A stretch of DNA of 64,000 nucleotides, taken from Psychrosphaera haliotis. GTDB taxonomy: Bacteria > Pseudomonadota > Gammaproteobacteria > Enterobacterales > Alteromonadaceae. The stretch is from positions 372,001 through 436,000 of the forward strand of contig NZ_BAAAFQ010000004.1 of the NCBI RefSeq assembly GCF_039523615.1, read 5' to 3'. The notes under the pieces were generated by a model. It was not told the origin of the DNA. It did no database searches and saw nothing but the letters and a program-made list of their open reading frames with translations. Below, piece after piece: positions 1-9,041 of this stretch; the first letter of the stretch is position 1, and each line of letters opens with the position of its first letter. Made by a program: the position numbers and the translations under genes.

Positions 1-1067
1 ACGCAATCGACTCATTGTCATCTAAAGGTGTACGCCGTGTTTTAGTGGATATGGCTAAAAGTGAACATGTCGAAGAATCAAAACCTGAGACAGTAGCTGA
101 AGTAAAAGAACCTAGAGTAAAATCTTCGTTTAAAGATGAAATTGGTAAAGCAAAAAAGCTTTATAACCAAGCGAAGAAACTTCAACGCCAAGCATTAACT
201 AGCATGAAGGCTGGTCGTCCAATTGACTCAGATGGCATGAAAGAAGTTGCTGACGGTTTTATAGATTCGGTATTTAGGAACCAAGACGCGCTTGCTTGTA
301 TGACTCGAATGCGCCAAAAAGACGATTATTTAATGGAACACTCAATTAATGTTTCAATTATTATGACCATCTTCGCTAAACACATGAAAATAGATGAGAA
401 GATCATACATGACTTAGCAACAGGCGCGTTGCTTCATGATTTAGGTAAGATTAACGTACCCGATGAAGTTTTGCACAAACCTGGCCGTCTTACAGATGAA
501 GAAATGGTGGTTATGCGTTCTCACGTAACACTTGGGTATGACATTTTGAAAGAGACTGAGGGGTTATCAGACACTATTTTGGAAGTGGTTCTTGATCACC
601 ACGAACGACTAGATGGTTCAGGCTACCCAAATGGTAAAAACGAGTCCCAACTCAGTCAATACGCCAAAATGATTAGCATCTGCGACACATATGACGCAAT
701 TACTGCGTCCAGGGTTTATCAAAGTGCCCGTACACCTATCATGGCGTTCAAAATTTTAAGAAAAGAAAGTGGTGCTAGTTTTGACGCTGGTTTAGTGGCT
801 GAGTTTATTAATTGTATGGGCGTGCACCCTGTAGGTACTTTAGTTCAAACCAAAAGTAATAAATTAGGAATTGTTGTTAAGTCTAATTTTGTTAATCCAC
901 TTTGCCCTGTTGTTAAAGTTTTTTATAGTTTGGCCAATAAAGGATACATACCATCTAAAAGCATAGATTTAGGTGCACCAGGCGTAGAAGATGAAATTGC
1001 CAAAAGCGTAAAGCCAGAAGATTACGGAATTGATATTAATCGCATTATGGCGGAAATATTGGACTAA
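1..1067 (+). CDS. HD-GYP domain protein (5' truncated by window edge)
   Basis: Probable cyclic-di-GMP phosphodiesterase of the HD-GYP type, cytoplasmic with no membrane segment seen. The reading frame is open back to the window edge: the residues before the TTG at 15 read A-I-D-S and run into KGVRRVLVDM, which resembles the end of the DUF3391 domain that precedes many HD-GYP domains. The true start is therefore probably outside the window. From the TTG at 15, the HD motif (LLHDLGK) is near visible residues 139-145 and the second signature HHERLDGSGYP near 195-205, both complete. The next gene downstream is a paralogue on the same strand, 56 bases away. Catalytic activity is inferred from the intact motifs; the substrate is not shown by the sequence. 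Confidence 0.9.
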   Translation, partial: AIDSLSSKGVRRVLVDMAKSEHVEESKPETVAEVKEPRVKSSFKDEIGKAKKLYNQAKKLQRQALTSMKAGRPIDSDGMKEVADGFIDSVFRNQDALACMTRMRQKDDYLMEHSINVSIIMTIFAKHMKIDEKIIHDLATGALLHDLGKINVPDEVLHKPGRLTDEEMVVMRSHVTLGYDILKETEGLSDTILEVVLDHHERLDGSGYPNGKNESQLSQYAKMISICDTYDAITASRVYQSARTPIMAFKILRKESGASFDAGLVAEFINCMGVHPVGTLVQTKSNKLGIVVKSNFVNPLCPVVKVFYSLANKGYIPSKSIDLGAPGVEDEIAKSVKPEDYGIDINRIMAEILD

Positions 1068-1123
1068 CTGACCCTTTATGATAGGAAATACAACATTGTT
1101 TTATTGTTTATTTGGAGCGAACA

Positions 1124-2293
1124 ATGAGTGAAGGACTGCAGCGTATACCTATTACTAGGCTGTTACCTGGTCAATATGTTGTGGACATATCGCAGCAAAT
1201 TGGCCACATGAGAGTAGCGTCTTCTGGGTGGGTGCGTTCTCAGCAGGAGATCAATGAGCTTATTGCTAAAGGCATTGTAAGCGTCACTGTTGATTTAGGC
1301 CAAAAGTTAACATCGTTAGAGGCTGATGACTTTAGTTTCCAAGAGCAGTTTGGTCGCGTTCCATTTAACCAAGAAATTGAAAATGCAAAAGAATCTGTTG
1401 ATAAGCTAACGGCGAATTTAGTAGAAAGCTTTGCCCATATCCGAAACGAAAACCTCTTTGACGTCAACGCGCTTCACTTGGCTGCCATGGAGTTTATCGC
1501 GTCAATATATCGAAATTCTGCACCCGCACTCGCATTAGTAAGAGTTAAACATTACCAAGACTTTCAACTCGGTCATGCTCTTAGATGCGCAGCTTATTAT
1601 GCTGCCATGTTAAGAAAAATGAAATGGCCAGCAGATGTAGCTCAAAATTGGGTAATGGGTGCCTTATTGCACGACATAGGAAAGTTAAATATGTCGGCTT
1701 CCATTCAGCAGCCCAACAACAAAAACATTTCCGATAAACAAAGAGCTGAAGACGACTTTTTAGTTGCCGAACATGTAAACAATGGAATTGAAATAGCCTC
1801 ATCGGTAGGCAGTTTAACCCGCGAAACGTTAGAGGTTATTCAACTTCACCATGAAAAGATTGATGGCTCAGGTTATCCAGACAATAAAAAGCTGACGGAT
1901 ATAAATGATGCTATTCGTATTTTTAGTATTGTAAATGAGTTTGATAATTTGACGCGACTTGGTGTGAATGGCAAACCGATTGGTGTTTTGCAGGCCTACA
2001 GAAAATTAATGAAGTTAGACACCGAGTTTGACAATGACATGCTGCAACGGTTTATACAAAACATTGGCGTGTACCCTTCTGGCACACTAGTAAAGTTAAA
2101 AAGCGGTAAAGTGGGTTTAGTTTTAGATAATTCAGGAAACCACTTAAGACCCTTTGTGAAAGTTATCTACAATGAAAACGTAGGGCACCATGTTAATGCT
2201 AAGATCATTAACTTGGAAACCGCCCGCAATGAAGAGATCGAAGGTTTATATTACGGTAACAAACGCGGAATTTTTGCTGAAAATTACCTTTAA
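1124..2293 (+). CDS. HD-GYP domain protein with N-terminal DUF3391
   Basis: Second HD-GYP-type putative cyclic-di-GMP phosphodiesterase, 389 residues. The start is placed at ATG 1124 because GGAG lies 6 bases upstream; an in-frame TTG at 1112 would put that ribosome site inside the gene. The N-terminus (LLPGQYVVDI) looks like DUF3391. The HD motif LLHDIGK is near residues 182-188 and HHEKIDGSGYP near 242-252, so the metal ligands appear complete. The C-terminal part repeats the first protein's IGVYPSGTLVKLKSG block, pointing to a tandem duplication of an ancestral gene. It is probably co-transcribed with the upstream paralogue. A weak hairpin at 2299-2329 has no T-run. Confidence 0.9.
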   Translation: MSEGLQRIPITRLLPGQYVVDISQQIGHMRVASSGWVRSQQEINELIAKGIVSVTVDLGQKLTSLEADDFSFQEQFGRVPFNQEIENAKESVDKLTANLVESFAHIRNENLFDVNALHLAAMEFIASIYRNSAPALALVRVKHYQDFQLGHALRCAAYYAAMLRKMKWPADVAQNWVMGALLHDIGKLNMSASIQQPNNKNISDKQRAEDDFLVAEHVNNGIEIASSVGSLTRETLEVIQLHHEKIDGSGYPDNKKLTDINDAIRIFSIVNEFDNLTRLGVNGKPIGVLQAYRKLMKLDTEFDNDMLQRFIQNIGVYPSGTLVKLKSGKVGLVLDNSGNHLRPFVKVIYNENVGHHVNAKIINLETARNEEIEGLYYGNKRGIFAENYL

Positions 2294-2349
2294 CAAAGTA
2301 TGCTGTCAATTCTCTTCATTAGCAGCATAAACCGGTAATGAATAAAACC

Positions 2350-3456
2350 TTACTTGTAGTCCTCTAAAGCCATCTGACTAAACCGTCTGTCCCTACTTTC
2401 CCATATTACAATTCCTTGTCGTATTTCAGCGAGTCGTAAGTAAGGAGTTAATCGGTCGCCTTCATAAAGCGTTGTATTGTTAATTCGTACCCAACGCTCA
2501 TTTACATCGGACGAATAGATATGCATTTCATATTGAAGCTCAGGTATAAAAGCTCTATCGCCGTCTGGCAGATCATTAATATCAACTAAACTAGAGTCCA
2601 CTTCCACTTGAATACTTCTTTGCTGATTATCTGTTTGCTTAGCTGAACCAACTTCTGTTTGTGCTAGTGCTTCAGCAAAACGAGCTTGTAAATCCGAAGA
2701 GACATCTTCAACTTTTACGTTCGAACTATTAATGTCTGCAACATTTATAACGAGTTGCTCTGATTCATCAATAGCCTCTTCTTTTCCTGTTTCGAGCTGA
2801 TTTTTGTCCGTTTCAAATTGTTTTTCAGTAATTAACTGAGATGTTCCACTCAATTGCTCATCAGGGGCTTGCGTCAACAATTCACTTGGCCTACTACTAG
2901 GCAACTGCTCAATAGCATCTGATTCCATTTGGCCATTTGCTTGAGTTGCTATTTGAGGTGCGGATTGAGTTACGTTCGGCAGCTCTGACTGGTTGGCTGT
3001 CTGGGGTTGTGCTTGAATGGGTGACGCACCTAAATCTGGAGCTTGGTTCTGAGTGTCATTAGTTGGCTGACTAGCAGTCAAAAGCTGGTTCTGGTTCTGG
3101 ACGAAAGCTTGGGAATTTGCTGGCTTTGATCCAACAATATAACCACCTAACAAACCAACGATTAGCAGTAATATTGCAATGGCTAGCCACGCTAACCAGG
3201 AAAAACTAGGTGAGCTAGCACCACTATCTGCAAATGCAGGGCCTGAATTTACGGTGTTTGCATAGCTATAACCGTTATTTGAGTTGCCCGACATTGGCGT
3301 CTGGTTTGGTACACCATTGCTTCCAATCTGGCTGTTCGTATTTGTTGAACTGCTATGGCTACCGTTAATATTGGGTTCACTGCTTTTAGTCTTAGATTTA
3401 CTACCAGAGCTTTGGTTATGCTGCTCTTTTATCAACGCTCTATATAAAAAACTCAC
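2350..3456 (-). CDS. gspB: Type II secretion accessory protein GspB/ExeB
   Basis: Inner-membrane partner of the ExeA ATPase, which in Aeromonas helps place the type II secretin through the peptidoglycan. Starts MSFLYRALIKEQ, then a Ser/Asn-rich cytoplasmic stretch, one transmembrane helix at about residues 86-108, a long Gln/Asn/Ser-rich periplasmic linker, and a C-terminal T2SB-like domain from about residue 290 (LPDGDRAFIPELQYEMHIYS, ending in RRFSQMALEDYK). The start codon is GTG; it overlaps the exeA stop as GTGA, so the two genes are translationally coupled. The linker is low complexity and probably disordered. Family and partner agree, so the call is firm. Confidence 0.9.
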   Translation of the reverse strand: MSFLYRALIKEQHNQSSGSKSKTKSSEPNINGSHSSSTNTNSQIGSNGVPNQTPMSGNSNNGYSYANTVNSGPAFADSGASSPSFSWLAWLAIAILLLIVGLLGGYIVGSKPANSQAFVQNQNQLLTASQPTNDTQNQAPDLGASPIQAQPQTANQSELPNVTQSAPQIATQANGQMESDAIEQLPSSRPSELLTQAPDEQLSGTSQLITEKQFETDKNQLETGKEEAIDESEQLVINVADINSSNVKVEDVSSDLQARFAEALAQTEVGSAKQTDNQQRSIQVEVDSSLVDINDLPDGDRAFIPELQYEMHIYSSDVNERWVRINNTTLYEGDRLTPYLRLAEIRQGIVIWESRDRRFSQMALEDYK

Positions 3457-4316
3457 GCTTTATTACCTTTAAAAAATGACAAGAACGACCAGCGAGTTCT
3501 GGTTTCAATGGCAATTCCGAGTATTTCACTTGAAGCAAACTTAACCAGATTTTTATCTACAAAAAACTTTCCTTGGGCATACGCACCCATTAATGCCCTA
3601 TCGGCCAATAAATTGATCAATCTAGGCGTCCCTTTTGAGTACTTGAACAGTGCTTTAATTGCTTTTTTATCAAATAGAGGTCTAACTGAGCCAACACTTT
3701 GAAGCCTATGATTAATGTATTCTAGCGTTTCTTGCTCTGTCAATGGCAACAAATGATATCGGGCGGTAATACGTTGAGCCAATTGGCGCAACTCCCTTTT
3801 CATCAACTTTTCTTGCAATTCAGGTTGTCCAATTAAGATTATCTGCAATAGCTTTTTGTCGTTGGTTTCAATATTGGTAAACAGCCGTAATTGCTCTAGT
3901 GCTTCAAAATCTAGCAGTTGCGCTTCATCTACTACTAATAAACAGCTTTCGCCTTTCTCATGGCTGGTGACTAAAAATGACTGTAATGCATCTGACAGCT
4001 TTTTGTGGTCAGAAGTTTCATCTAATTTAATTTGAAACGCTTCACACACCGTTTGTAGCAACTGAATTCTATTTAACGTTGGGTTAAGTACATAAGCAAC
4101 ATGCAGATCATCTGGCAGGTCTGCCAACACAGCTCTTGATACCATGGTTTTGCCAGTGCCTACTTCACCAGTTAGCATTACAAAACCACCATTCCCTCTT
4201 AGCCCATATTGTAAGTAAGCAATCGCTTCTTGATGGCGTTGACTCGGGTACATAAGGTTTGGATTTGGAGCAATATTAAATGGTTCTTCGTTTAACTGGA
4301 AATACTCTAAGTACAT
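3453..4316 (-). CDS. exeA: ExeA/GspA-type AAA ATPase of type II secretion
   Basis: AAA ATPase that with GspB forms the ExeAB complex used in type II secretin assembly. 287 residues. Opening MYLEYFQLNEEPFNIAPNP is typical of this family. Walker A GEVGTGKT is at residues 50-57 and Walker B LLVVDEAQ near 126-133. Aeromonas ExeA carries a C-terminal periplasmic peptidoglycan-binding part; this protein ends at about residue 287 with no second domain, so it is the short form seen in many Alteromonadales (inference). First gene of a two-gene operon with gspB, 4-base overlap. It is divergent from cca, sharing about 150 bases of intergenic DNA. Confidence 0.9.
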   Translation of the reverse strand: MYLEYFQLNEEPFNIAPNPNLMYPSQRHQEAIAYLQYGLRGNGGFVMLTGEVGTGKTMVSRAVLADLPDDLHVAYVLNPTLNRIQLLQTVCEAFQIKLDETSDHKKLSDALQSFLVTSHEKGESCLLVVDEAQLLDFEALEQLRLFTNIETNDKKLLQIILIGQPELQEKLMKRELRQLAQRITARYHLLPLTEQETLEYINHRLQSVGSVRPLFDKKAIKALFKYSKGTPRLINLLADRALMGAYAQGKFFVDKNLVKFASSEILGIAIETRTRWSFLSFFKGNKA

Positions 4317-4412
4317 GATGGGCGCTCAAAACGGCTCGGGGTTAACAAACTTTGACAATCAGCCAACCATACCGTCCAACCCTGAAAAATCAACTACTTT
4401 CCTCAAGGACTT

Positions 4413-4442
4413 TTGTAACAATTAAGAATATACTTATATTAT
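4413..4442 (+). promoter_or_regulatory. Possible sigma70 promoter of cca
   Basis: TTGTAA (4413-4418) and TATATT (4435-4440), spacing 16, about 27 bases before the GTG start of cca. A second choice of -10, TATTAT, overlaps it at 4437-4442. Position and composition fit; not proven. Confidence 0.35.
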
Positions 4443-4466
4443 CGTCAGTGAGCTTTAGAGGTTTGT

Positions 4467-5699
4467 GTGCAAGTATATTTGGTTGGAGGAGCAGTTCGTG
4501 ATCAATTGTTAGATTATCCCGTTAAGGATAAAGACTATGTGGTAACAGGCGCAACAATTGAGCAAATGGTCGAGCTTGGTTATCAACAAGTTGGCCAATC
4601 ATTCCCTGTCTTTTTGCACCCAACTAATAAACAAGAGTATGCGCTAGCTCGTACCGAAAAAAAACAAGGTTCAGGCTACACAGGCTTTACTTGTGAGTTC
4701 ACCCCAGACATTACTCTTGAAGAAGATCTCTTACGCCGTGACTTAACTATCAATGCCATGGCAATGGATGATGATGGCAATATTTATGACCCTTTTGACG
4801 GGCAAACAGACTTAAAAAACAAACTGCTTCGACACGTTTCTGATGCATTTATTGAAGACCCTTTACGAGTATTACGAGTTGCACGTTTTGCTGCACGATA
4901 TCATCACTTAGGTTTTAAAGTCGCACCTGAAACACTGTCACTAATGACAAAAATAGTTGATGCGGGCGAAGTGAATGCGTTAGTTGCTGAACGAGTGTGG
5001 CAAGAAACTGAATCTGCATTAAAGGAGCAAAACCCTCAAGTCTTCTTTGAGGTCCTTAGAGAGTGCGGAGCGTTAAAAGTTATTATGCCGGAATTAGACG
5101 TTTTATGGGGCGTCCCTAATCCGCCTAAATGGCATCCTGAAATTGATACTGGCATTCACACTATGCTGGTTGTGAAACAAGCACAAATGTTATCAAACGA
5201 CCTTGCTGTTCGTTTTGCCAGTTTATGCCATGACTTTGGCAAGGGCTTAACAAATCCTGAAAATTATCCGCATCATCGCGGACATGAAAAAATGGGTTTA
5301 AAGCCAATAAAAGCATTTTGTCAGCGACTAAGAGTTCCCAATGAACCTCGTGACTTAGCATTATTACTTAGCGAGTTTCATACGCACACACACAGAGCTT
5401 TTGAGTTAAGACCCGATACACTCGTTAAGTTGTTTAATAAATTGGATGCATGGCGAAAACCACAACGATTTGAGCAGTTTTTAGTTTGTTGCACTGCAGA
5501 CATGCGCGGAAGAACAGGCTTTGAAACAGCAGAATACAAACAAACTGACTTTTTAAGAAGCATGTTTAAAGTTGCGAACAGTATAAATATTCAAGATATT
5601 GTTAAAGCGGGTTTTCAAGGTGCTGAAATCAGAGAACAACTGAATCAACGCAGAGTAGAGGCTATTGACGATGCTAAAAAGATCTTAGCCGACAGTTAG
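4467..5699 (+). CDS. cca: Multifunctional CCA tRNA nucleotidyltransferase
   Basis: Adds or repairs the 3' CCA end of tRNA without a nucleic acid template; the long gammaproteobacterial form also has an HD domain with phosphodiesterase/phosphatase activity. 410 residues, close to the E. coli length. The nucleotidyltransferase motif GGAVRDQLL is at residues 7-15, with catalytic carboxylates D21 and D23 in KDKDYVV. LLRRDLTINAMAMD at about 88-101 and the RVLRVARFAARY block at about 134-145 are conserved. The HD pair is H255-D256 in LCHDFGKG. Start is GTG. Stands alone, divergent from exeA and convergent with uppP. Confidence 0.97.
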   Translation: MQVYLVGGAVRDQLLDYPVKDKDYVVTGATIEQMVELGYQQVGQSFPVFLHPTNKQEYALARTEKKQGSGYTGFTCEFTPDITLEEDLLRRDLTINAMAMDDDGNIYDPFDGQTDLKNKLLRHVSDAFIEDPLRVLRVARFAARYHHLGFKVAPETLSLMTKIVDAGEVNALVAERVWQETESALKEQNPQVFFEVLRECGALKVIMPELDVLWGVPNPPKWHPEIDTGIHTMLVVKQAQMLSNDLAVRFASLCHDFGKGLTNPENYPHHRGHEKMGLKPIKAFCQRLRVPNEPRDLALLLSEFHTHTHRAFELRPDTLVKLFNKLDAWRKPQRFEQFLVCCTADMRGRTGFETAEYKQTDFLRSMFKVANSINIQDIVKAGFQGAEIREQLNQRRVEAIDDAKKILADS

Positions 5700-5713
5700 T
5701 TAGATACATTATG

Positions 5714-5748
5714 GAGACTGGTAGTAACTAGAGTACACTACCAATCTC
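5714..5748. terminator. Hairpin between convergent cca and uppP
   Basis: Inverted repeat with a 7-bp core TGGTAGT / ACTACCA extended by GAGA / TCTC across one mismatch, loop about 11 bases. There is no T-run on either side, so it may be a weak or Rho-assisted end of cca, or only an mRNA 3' stabiliser. Confidence 0.4.
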
Positions 5749-5763
5749 ATCGTTATTGCGTTG

Positions 5764-5817
5764 AGCCTTATTTAGATAACCTCGGTTTAAATAAATAAGG
5801 TTCAGATTAATAAGGCT
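5764..5817. repeat. Nested inverted repeats at the uppP 3' end
   Basis: Outer arms AGCCTTATT (5764-5772) and AATAAGGCT (5809-5817) enclose inner arms AACCT (5778-5782) and AGGTT (5798-5802). The outer arm reaches the uppP stop codon region. It could fold as a long stem in either transcript. AT-rich; function unknown. Confidence 0.45.
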
Positions 5818-6611
5818 TAGATAAAGAAAGCGATTAAAACCGCTCCTAAAATTAAGCGATAGATTACAAACGGCAACATACCAATCTTTTCTACCAATAT
5901 TAAAAAGTAATGAATACATGCATAGGCGCTAACAAAAGACAAAGCGGTGCCAAGTCCTATTGCCGTCCAATCTACAGGCATTGCTTGTTGGGACAGCTTA
6001 ATTGTTTGATAGCCGCCAGCCGCAAATATAAGTGGAATAGACAATAAGAATGAAAAACGAGCCGCTGCTTTCGCCGTTAAACCCACCATCAATCCAGCGG
6101 TTATAGTTATGCCGCTTCGAGAAGTACCAGGAATTAACGCAAGCACCTGAGCAAAACCAATAATTAATACTTTTTTAACGGTAATTTGATACTCGTCAGT
6201 GGTTTGTTTTGCTTTAACGTCGGCGTACCAAAGCAGTACGCCGAAAACTATCGTGGTGGTTGCTATAACCGCCGCGCTCCTTAAGTTATTTTCTATGAAG
6301 TCATCTAAGATAAAGCCTATTAAGCCTGCTGGAATAACACCTAAAATAATAAGCCAGGCCAGCGTACTTTCTTTATCTTTATGACCAGTAAAAGACTTAA
6401 CCCAACTCACAGCCATCGCCCCAACTTCTTGTCTAAAGTAAAGTACAACAGCAAACAGGCTACCGGCATGAACGGCAACATCAAACGCCAAACCTTGATC
6501 GTCCCAACCAAATACCTGCGAAGGTAAAATAAGATGAGCCGAACTCGAAATAGGTAAAAACTCTGTTAATCCTTGTAAGATTGCCAATACAATGATTTCA
6601 ATCACGCCCAT
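5817..6611 (-). CDS. uppP: Undecaprenyl-diphosphatase
   Basis: Inner-membrane phosphatase that recycles undecaprenyl pyrophosphate to the monophosphate carrier used for peptidoglycan and other envelope polymers (BacA/UppP family). 264 residues, the usual length. Hydrophobic throughout, with about eight predicted membrane segments. The two family signatures are present: GLTEFLPISSSAHLIL near residues 14-29 with the conserved Glu and Ser-rich loop, and PGTSRSGITITAGLMVG near residues 160-176 with the conserved Arg. Single gene, downstream of folB by 86 bases on the same strand, so the two could be co-transcribed. Confidence 0.96.
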   Translation of the reverse strand: MGVIEIIVLAILQGLTEFLPISSSAHLILPSQVFGWDDQGLAFDVAVHAGSLFAVVLYFRQEVGAMAVSWVKSFTGHKDKESTLAWLIILGVIPAGLIGFILDDFIENNLRSAAVIATTTIVFGVLLWYADVKAKQTTDEYQITVKKVLIIGFAQVLALIPGTSRSGITITAGLMVGLTAKAAARFSFLLSIPLIFAAGGYQTIKLSQQAMPVDWTAIGLGTALSFVSAYACIHYFLILVEKIGMLPFVIYRLILGAVLIAFFI

Positions 6612-6697
6612 TTACAACATTCCTTTTTGATAATTTATACATTTTAGAGTTCAACTAATGGCTTAGTTGTGAGTTGAGGTTGAGCTTCAAAAACAAA

Positions 6698-7072
6698 CTA
6701 AACCGCTTGATATAAAGTTGCGTCTCGCTCAATACGAACTCCAACACTTTGTGTGCTGGCTACGGCGCCTAACTTTCTAAGACTGATTTGTACACTGTTA
6801 ACGGCATAATGCGTTAAAATTCTCTCAGCCACTTTCTCCGCTACAGTTTCAATAAGCTCAGCTTGATTCTCTTTCGCTAATTTTACTATATCTTCTGAAA
6901 CAACGGCGTAATCTACTGTTTTTGATAAATCATCTACTTCTGCAGCCGCTCGAATATCGGTACGCATTTCCACATCAAATTGAAGCGTCTGTTGAATACT
7001 TTTTTCCCAATCATAAACACCAATAACAGTGTCTACTTTTAGTGCTTCTATAAAAACGATGTCTTGAGTCAT
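6698..7072 (-). CDS. folB: Dihydroneopterin aldolase
   Basis: Converts 7,8-dihydroneopterin to 6-hydroxymethyl-dihydropterin plus glycolaldehyde in folate synthesis; cytosolic multimer. 124 residues, the typical size. The N-terminal VIGVYDWEKSIQQTLQFDVEM block and the LIETVAEKVAERIL helix with its conserved Glu are family hallmarks. Divergent from plsY, the same arrangement as in E. coli (folB/plsY). No other folate gene lies in the window. Confidence 0.95.
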   Translation of the reverse strand: MTQDIVFIEALKVDTVIGVYDWEKSIQQTLQFDVEMRTDIRAAAEVDDLSKTVDYAVVSEDIVKLAKENQAELIETVAEKVAERILTHYAVNSVQISLRKLGAVASTQSVGVRIERDATLYQAV

Positions 7073-7201
7073 GTTTTACCCTGATATTAGTAATATTTTT
7101 ATCACATGGTTTGAAGTCAGCTCGTTGCTCAGATACCATGCAATTTGTTCGAATATAATCCAAGCGCGAATTCTAGCGTATATTCATCTGTTGAGGAACT
7201 G

Positions 7202-7792
7202 ATGTCTTTTGACTTTTTTATAACAATTATTGCTGCATATCTTATTGGCTCAGTAAATTTTGCCATTTTGGTTAGCCGTACAAAAGACTTACCAGACCCA
7301 AGAACTCAAGGCTCTCATAACCCTGGAGCAACCAACGTTTACCGGATTGCAGGAAAATCTACGGCTGGAAAAGTCCTCGCGCTAGATGTCATTAAAGGTA
7401 TCGTACCAACTTGGGGGAGTTACTATTTAGGCTTCACACCGATGGAAATAGGCTTTACCGCAATTGCTTGCTGTTTGGGCCATATGTTTCCAGTGTTCTT
7501 TAGGTTCCAAGGTGGAAAAGCGGTAGCAACAGCGTTAGGTTGTTTATTGCCAGTGGGTGTTAGCTTAGGTTTGGTTTTATTGCTCGCCTGGATTGCCGTG
7601 TTTAAAATCACTGGTTACTCATCACTTGCGGCAATTATTTCGGTGGGCATCTCACCCATTGCTACTTATTTTATCGCACCAAAATATTTATTACCTGTGA
7701 CAATGCTTGCGGTATTTATAATTCTGCGCCACATACCAAATATATTAAGGCTCTTACATGGCGAAGAGCCAAAATCTCGTCAACGATTATAA
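7202..7792 (+). CDS. plsY: Glycerol-3-phosphate acyltransferase PlsY
   Basis: Membrane enzyme that transfers the acyl group of acyl-phosphate to glycerol-3-phosphate, the first step of phospholipid synthesis. 196 residues from ATG 7202, chosen because GAGG at 7193-7196 is 5 bases upstream and because the family starts with a short lead into the first membrane helix. An upstream in-frame TTG at 7145 would add 19 unlike residues. Conserved motifs are GSHNPGATNVYR near residues 36-47 and HMFPVFFRFQGGKAVAT near 94-110. The 3' end overlaps the convergent tsaD 3' end by 6 bases. Confidence 0.94.
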   Translation: MSFDFFITIIAAYLIGSVNFAILVSRTKDLPDPRTQGSHNPGATNVYRIAGKSTAGKVLALDVIKGIVPTWGSYYLGFTPMEIGFTAIACCLGHMFPVFFRFQGGKAVATALGCLLPVGVSLGLVLLLAWIAVFKITGYSSLAAIISVGISPIATYFIAPKYLLPVTMLAVFIILRHIPNILRLLHGEEPKSRQRL

Positions 7793-8842
7793 CGCCGGTA
7801 AATCTTCAATTGACCAACGAGGTTTAGCTTTCACCGCTAAATCCTTTGAACCTAAATGAAAGCGTTGCGCTCCCGCATAAGCAATCATAGCTCCGTTATC
7901 AGTACAAAATTCAGGTCTTGGGTAAAACACACTACCGCCATGTTTTTTCATTAGCACTTCTAGCTTTTCTCTTAACTCGGTATTTGCGCTAACACCGCCT
8001 GCTATCACCAACGTTTTATGCCCAGTTTGCTCAATTGCCCTACGACATTTAATTGCTATGGTATCTACAACAGCTTGTTGGAAAGCATGCGCTATATCCG
8101 CTTTAGTTTGTTCAACATTTTCAGGGGCGTTTTCTTGAGTAGACTGACCGCCAGCTAAATGAATGCCCTCTTTACGAATTGCATTAGCCGCCGCTGTTTT
8201 TAAGCCACTAAAACTAAAGTCTAAGCCTGGACGATCCGTCATTGGTCTTGGAAATTTAAATTTATTAGGTTCGCCCTTAAGCGCCAACTTGGCCAATAGC
8301 GGTCCACCTGGATAATCTAAACCTAGCAGTTTAGCGGTTTTATCAAAGGCTTCACCAGCCGCGTCATCAATAGACTCACCAAGTATTTCGTATTCCCCAA
8401 TCCCTTTTACTTCAACTATTTGTGTATGACCACCCGAAACGAGCAGAGCTACAAATGGAAAGTCAGGTTTGTTGTCTTCTAACATTGGTGCAAGTAAATG
8501 CCCCTCCATGTGGTGCACTTCTATTGCCGGAATTCCCCATGCAAAGGCTAATGACTTGGCGATACAAGCCCCAACCATGAGTGCCCCTACTAAACCGGGA
8601 CCGGCGGTATAAGCAATTGCTGATATATCCGCTTTATTTAAATTATGTTTTGCCATTAATGCTTTAATGATTGGAATGGTCTTTCGAACGTGATCTCTTG
8701 ACGCAAGTTCAGGCACCACACCACCATAATCAGCGTGAATTTTTATCTGACTGTAAACTTCGTGGCCTATAAGCCCCTGTTCTGTATCATATAAAGCGAT
8801 ACCTGTTTCATCACACGAAGACTCAATCGCCAACACTAACAT
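7787..8842 (-). CDS. tsaD: tRNA threonylcarbamoyladenosine synthase subunit TsaD
   Basis: Transfers threonylcarbamoyl to A37 of ANN-decoding tRNAs together with TsaB and TsaE; ASKHA-fold ATPase with a bound metal. 351 residues. The start is at ATG 8842 (MLVLAIESSCDETG, the family N-terminus), preceded by a GGAA-type ribosome site. A TTG 18 bases further up extends the frame but is unlikely. HMEGHL at about residues 110-115 supplies the two metal-binding histidines; SGGHTQIVEV and the C-terminal CTDNGAMIAYAG are also typical. Convergent with plsY. Upstream lies the divergent rpsU, as in many Gammaproteobacteria. Confidence 0.96.
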   Translation of the reverse strand: MLVLAIESSCDETGIALYDTEQGLIGHEVYSQIKIHADYGGVVPELASRDHVRKTIPIIKALMAKHNLNKADISAIAYTAGPGLVGALMVGACIAKSLAFAWGIPAIEVHHMEGHLLAPMLEDNKPDFPFVALLVSGGHTQIVEVKGIGEYEILGESIDDAAGEAFDKTAKLLGLDYPGGPLLAKLALKGEPNKFKFPRPMTDRPGLDFSFSGLKTAAANAIRKEGIHLAGGQSTQENAPENVEQTKADIAHAFQQAVVDTIAIKCRRAIEQTGHKTLVIAGGVSANTELREKLEVLMKKHGGSVFYPRPEFCTDNGAMIAYAGAQRFHLGSKDLAVKAKPRWSIEDLPAL

Positions 8843-8939
8843 TTTAATATTCCACACCAATTATTAACAAACGTCCGCATTCTACCCAACCAAGGATAAA
8901 TGCTCCAGTGAATTAATCTATTCACGTTTAAATTAAGGC

Positions 8940-8969
8940 TTTACTTTATTAGTTATTTGGCTATAGAAT
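8940..8969 (+). promoter_or_regulatory. Possible rpsU promoter
   Basis: TTTACT at 8940-8945 and TAGAAT at 8964-8969, spacing 18, about 70 bases before rpsU. The hexamers match consensus at 4 and 5 of 6 positions. TATAGA at 8962-8967 (spacing 16) is an alternative -10. Confidence 0.35.
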
Positions 8970-9041
8970 ATCGCACCATTTTTATTAGTCTTGGTTAAAT
9001 TAGATAACCATTAATACACAAATACTGAGGTGAATTTTTAA

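Noticed and set aside
2299..2329. TATGCTG / CAGCATA hairpin after the second HD-GYP gene
   Set aside because: Loop of 17 bases, no T-run, no GC-rich stem; too weak to call a terminator.
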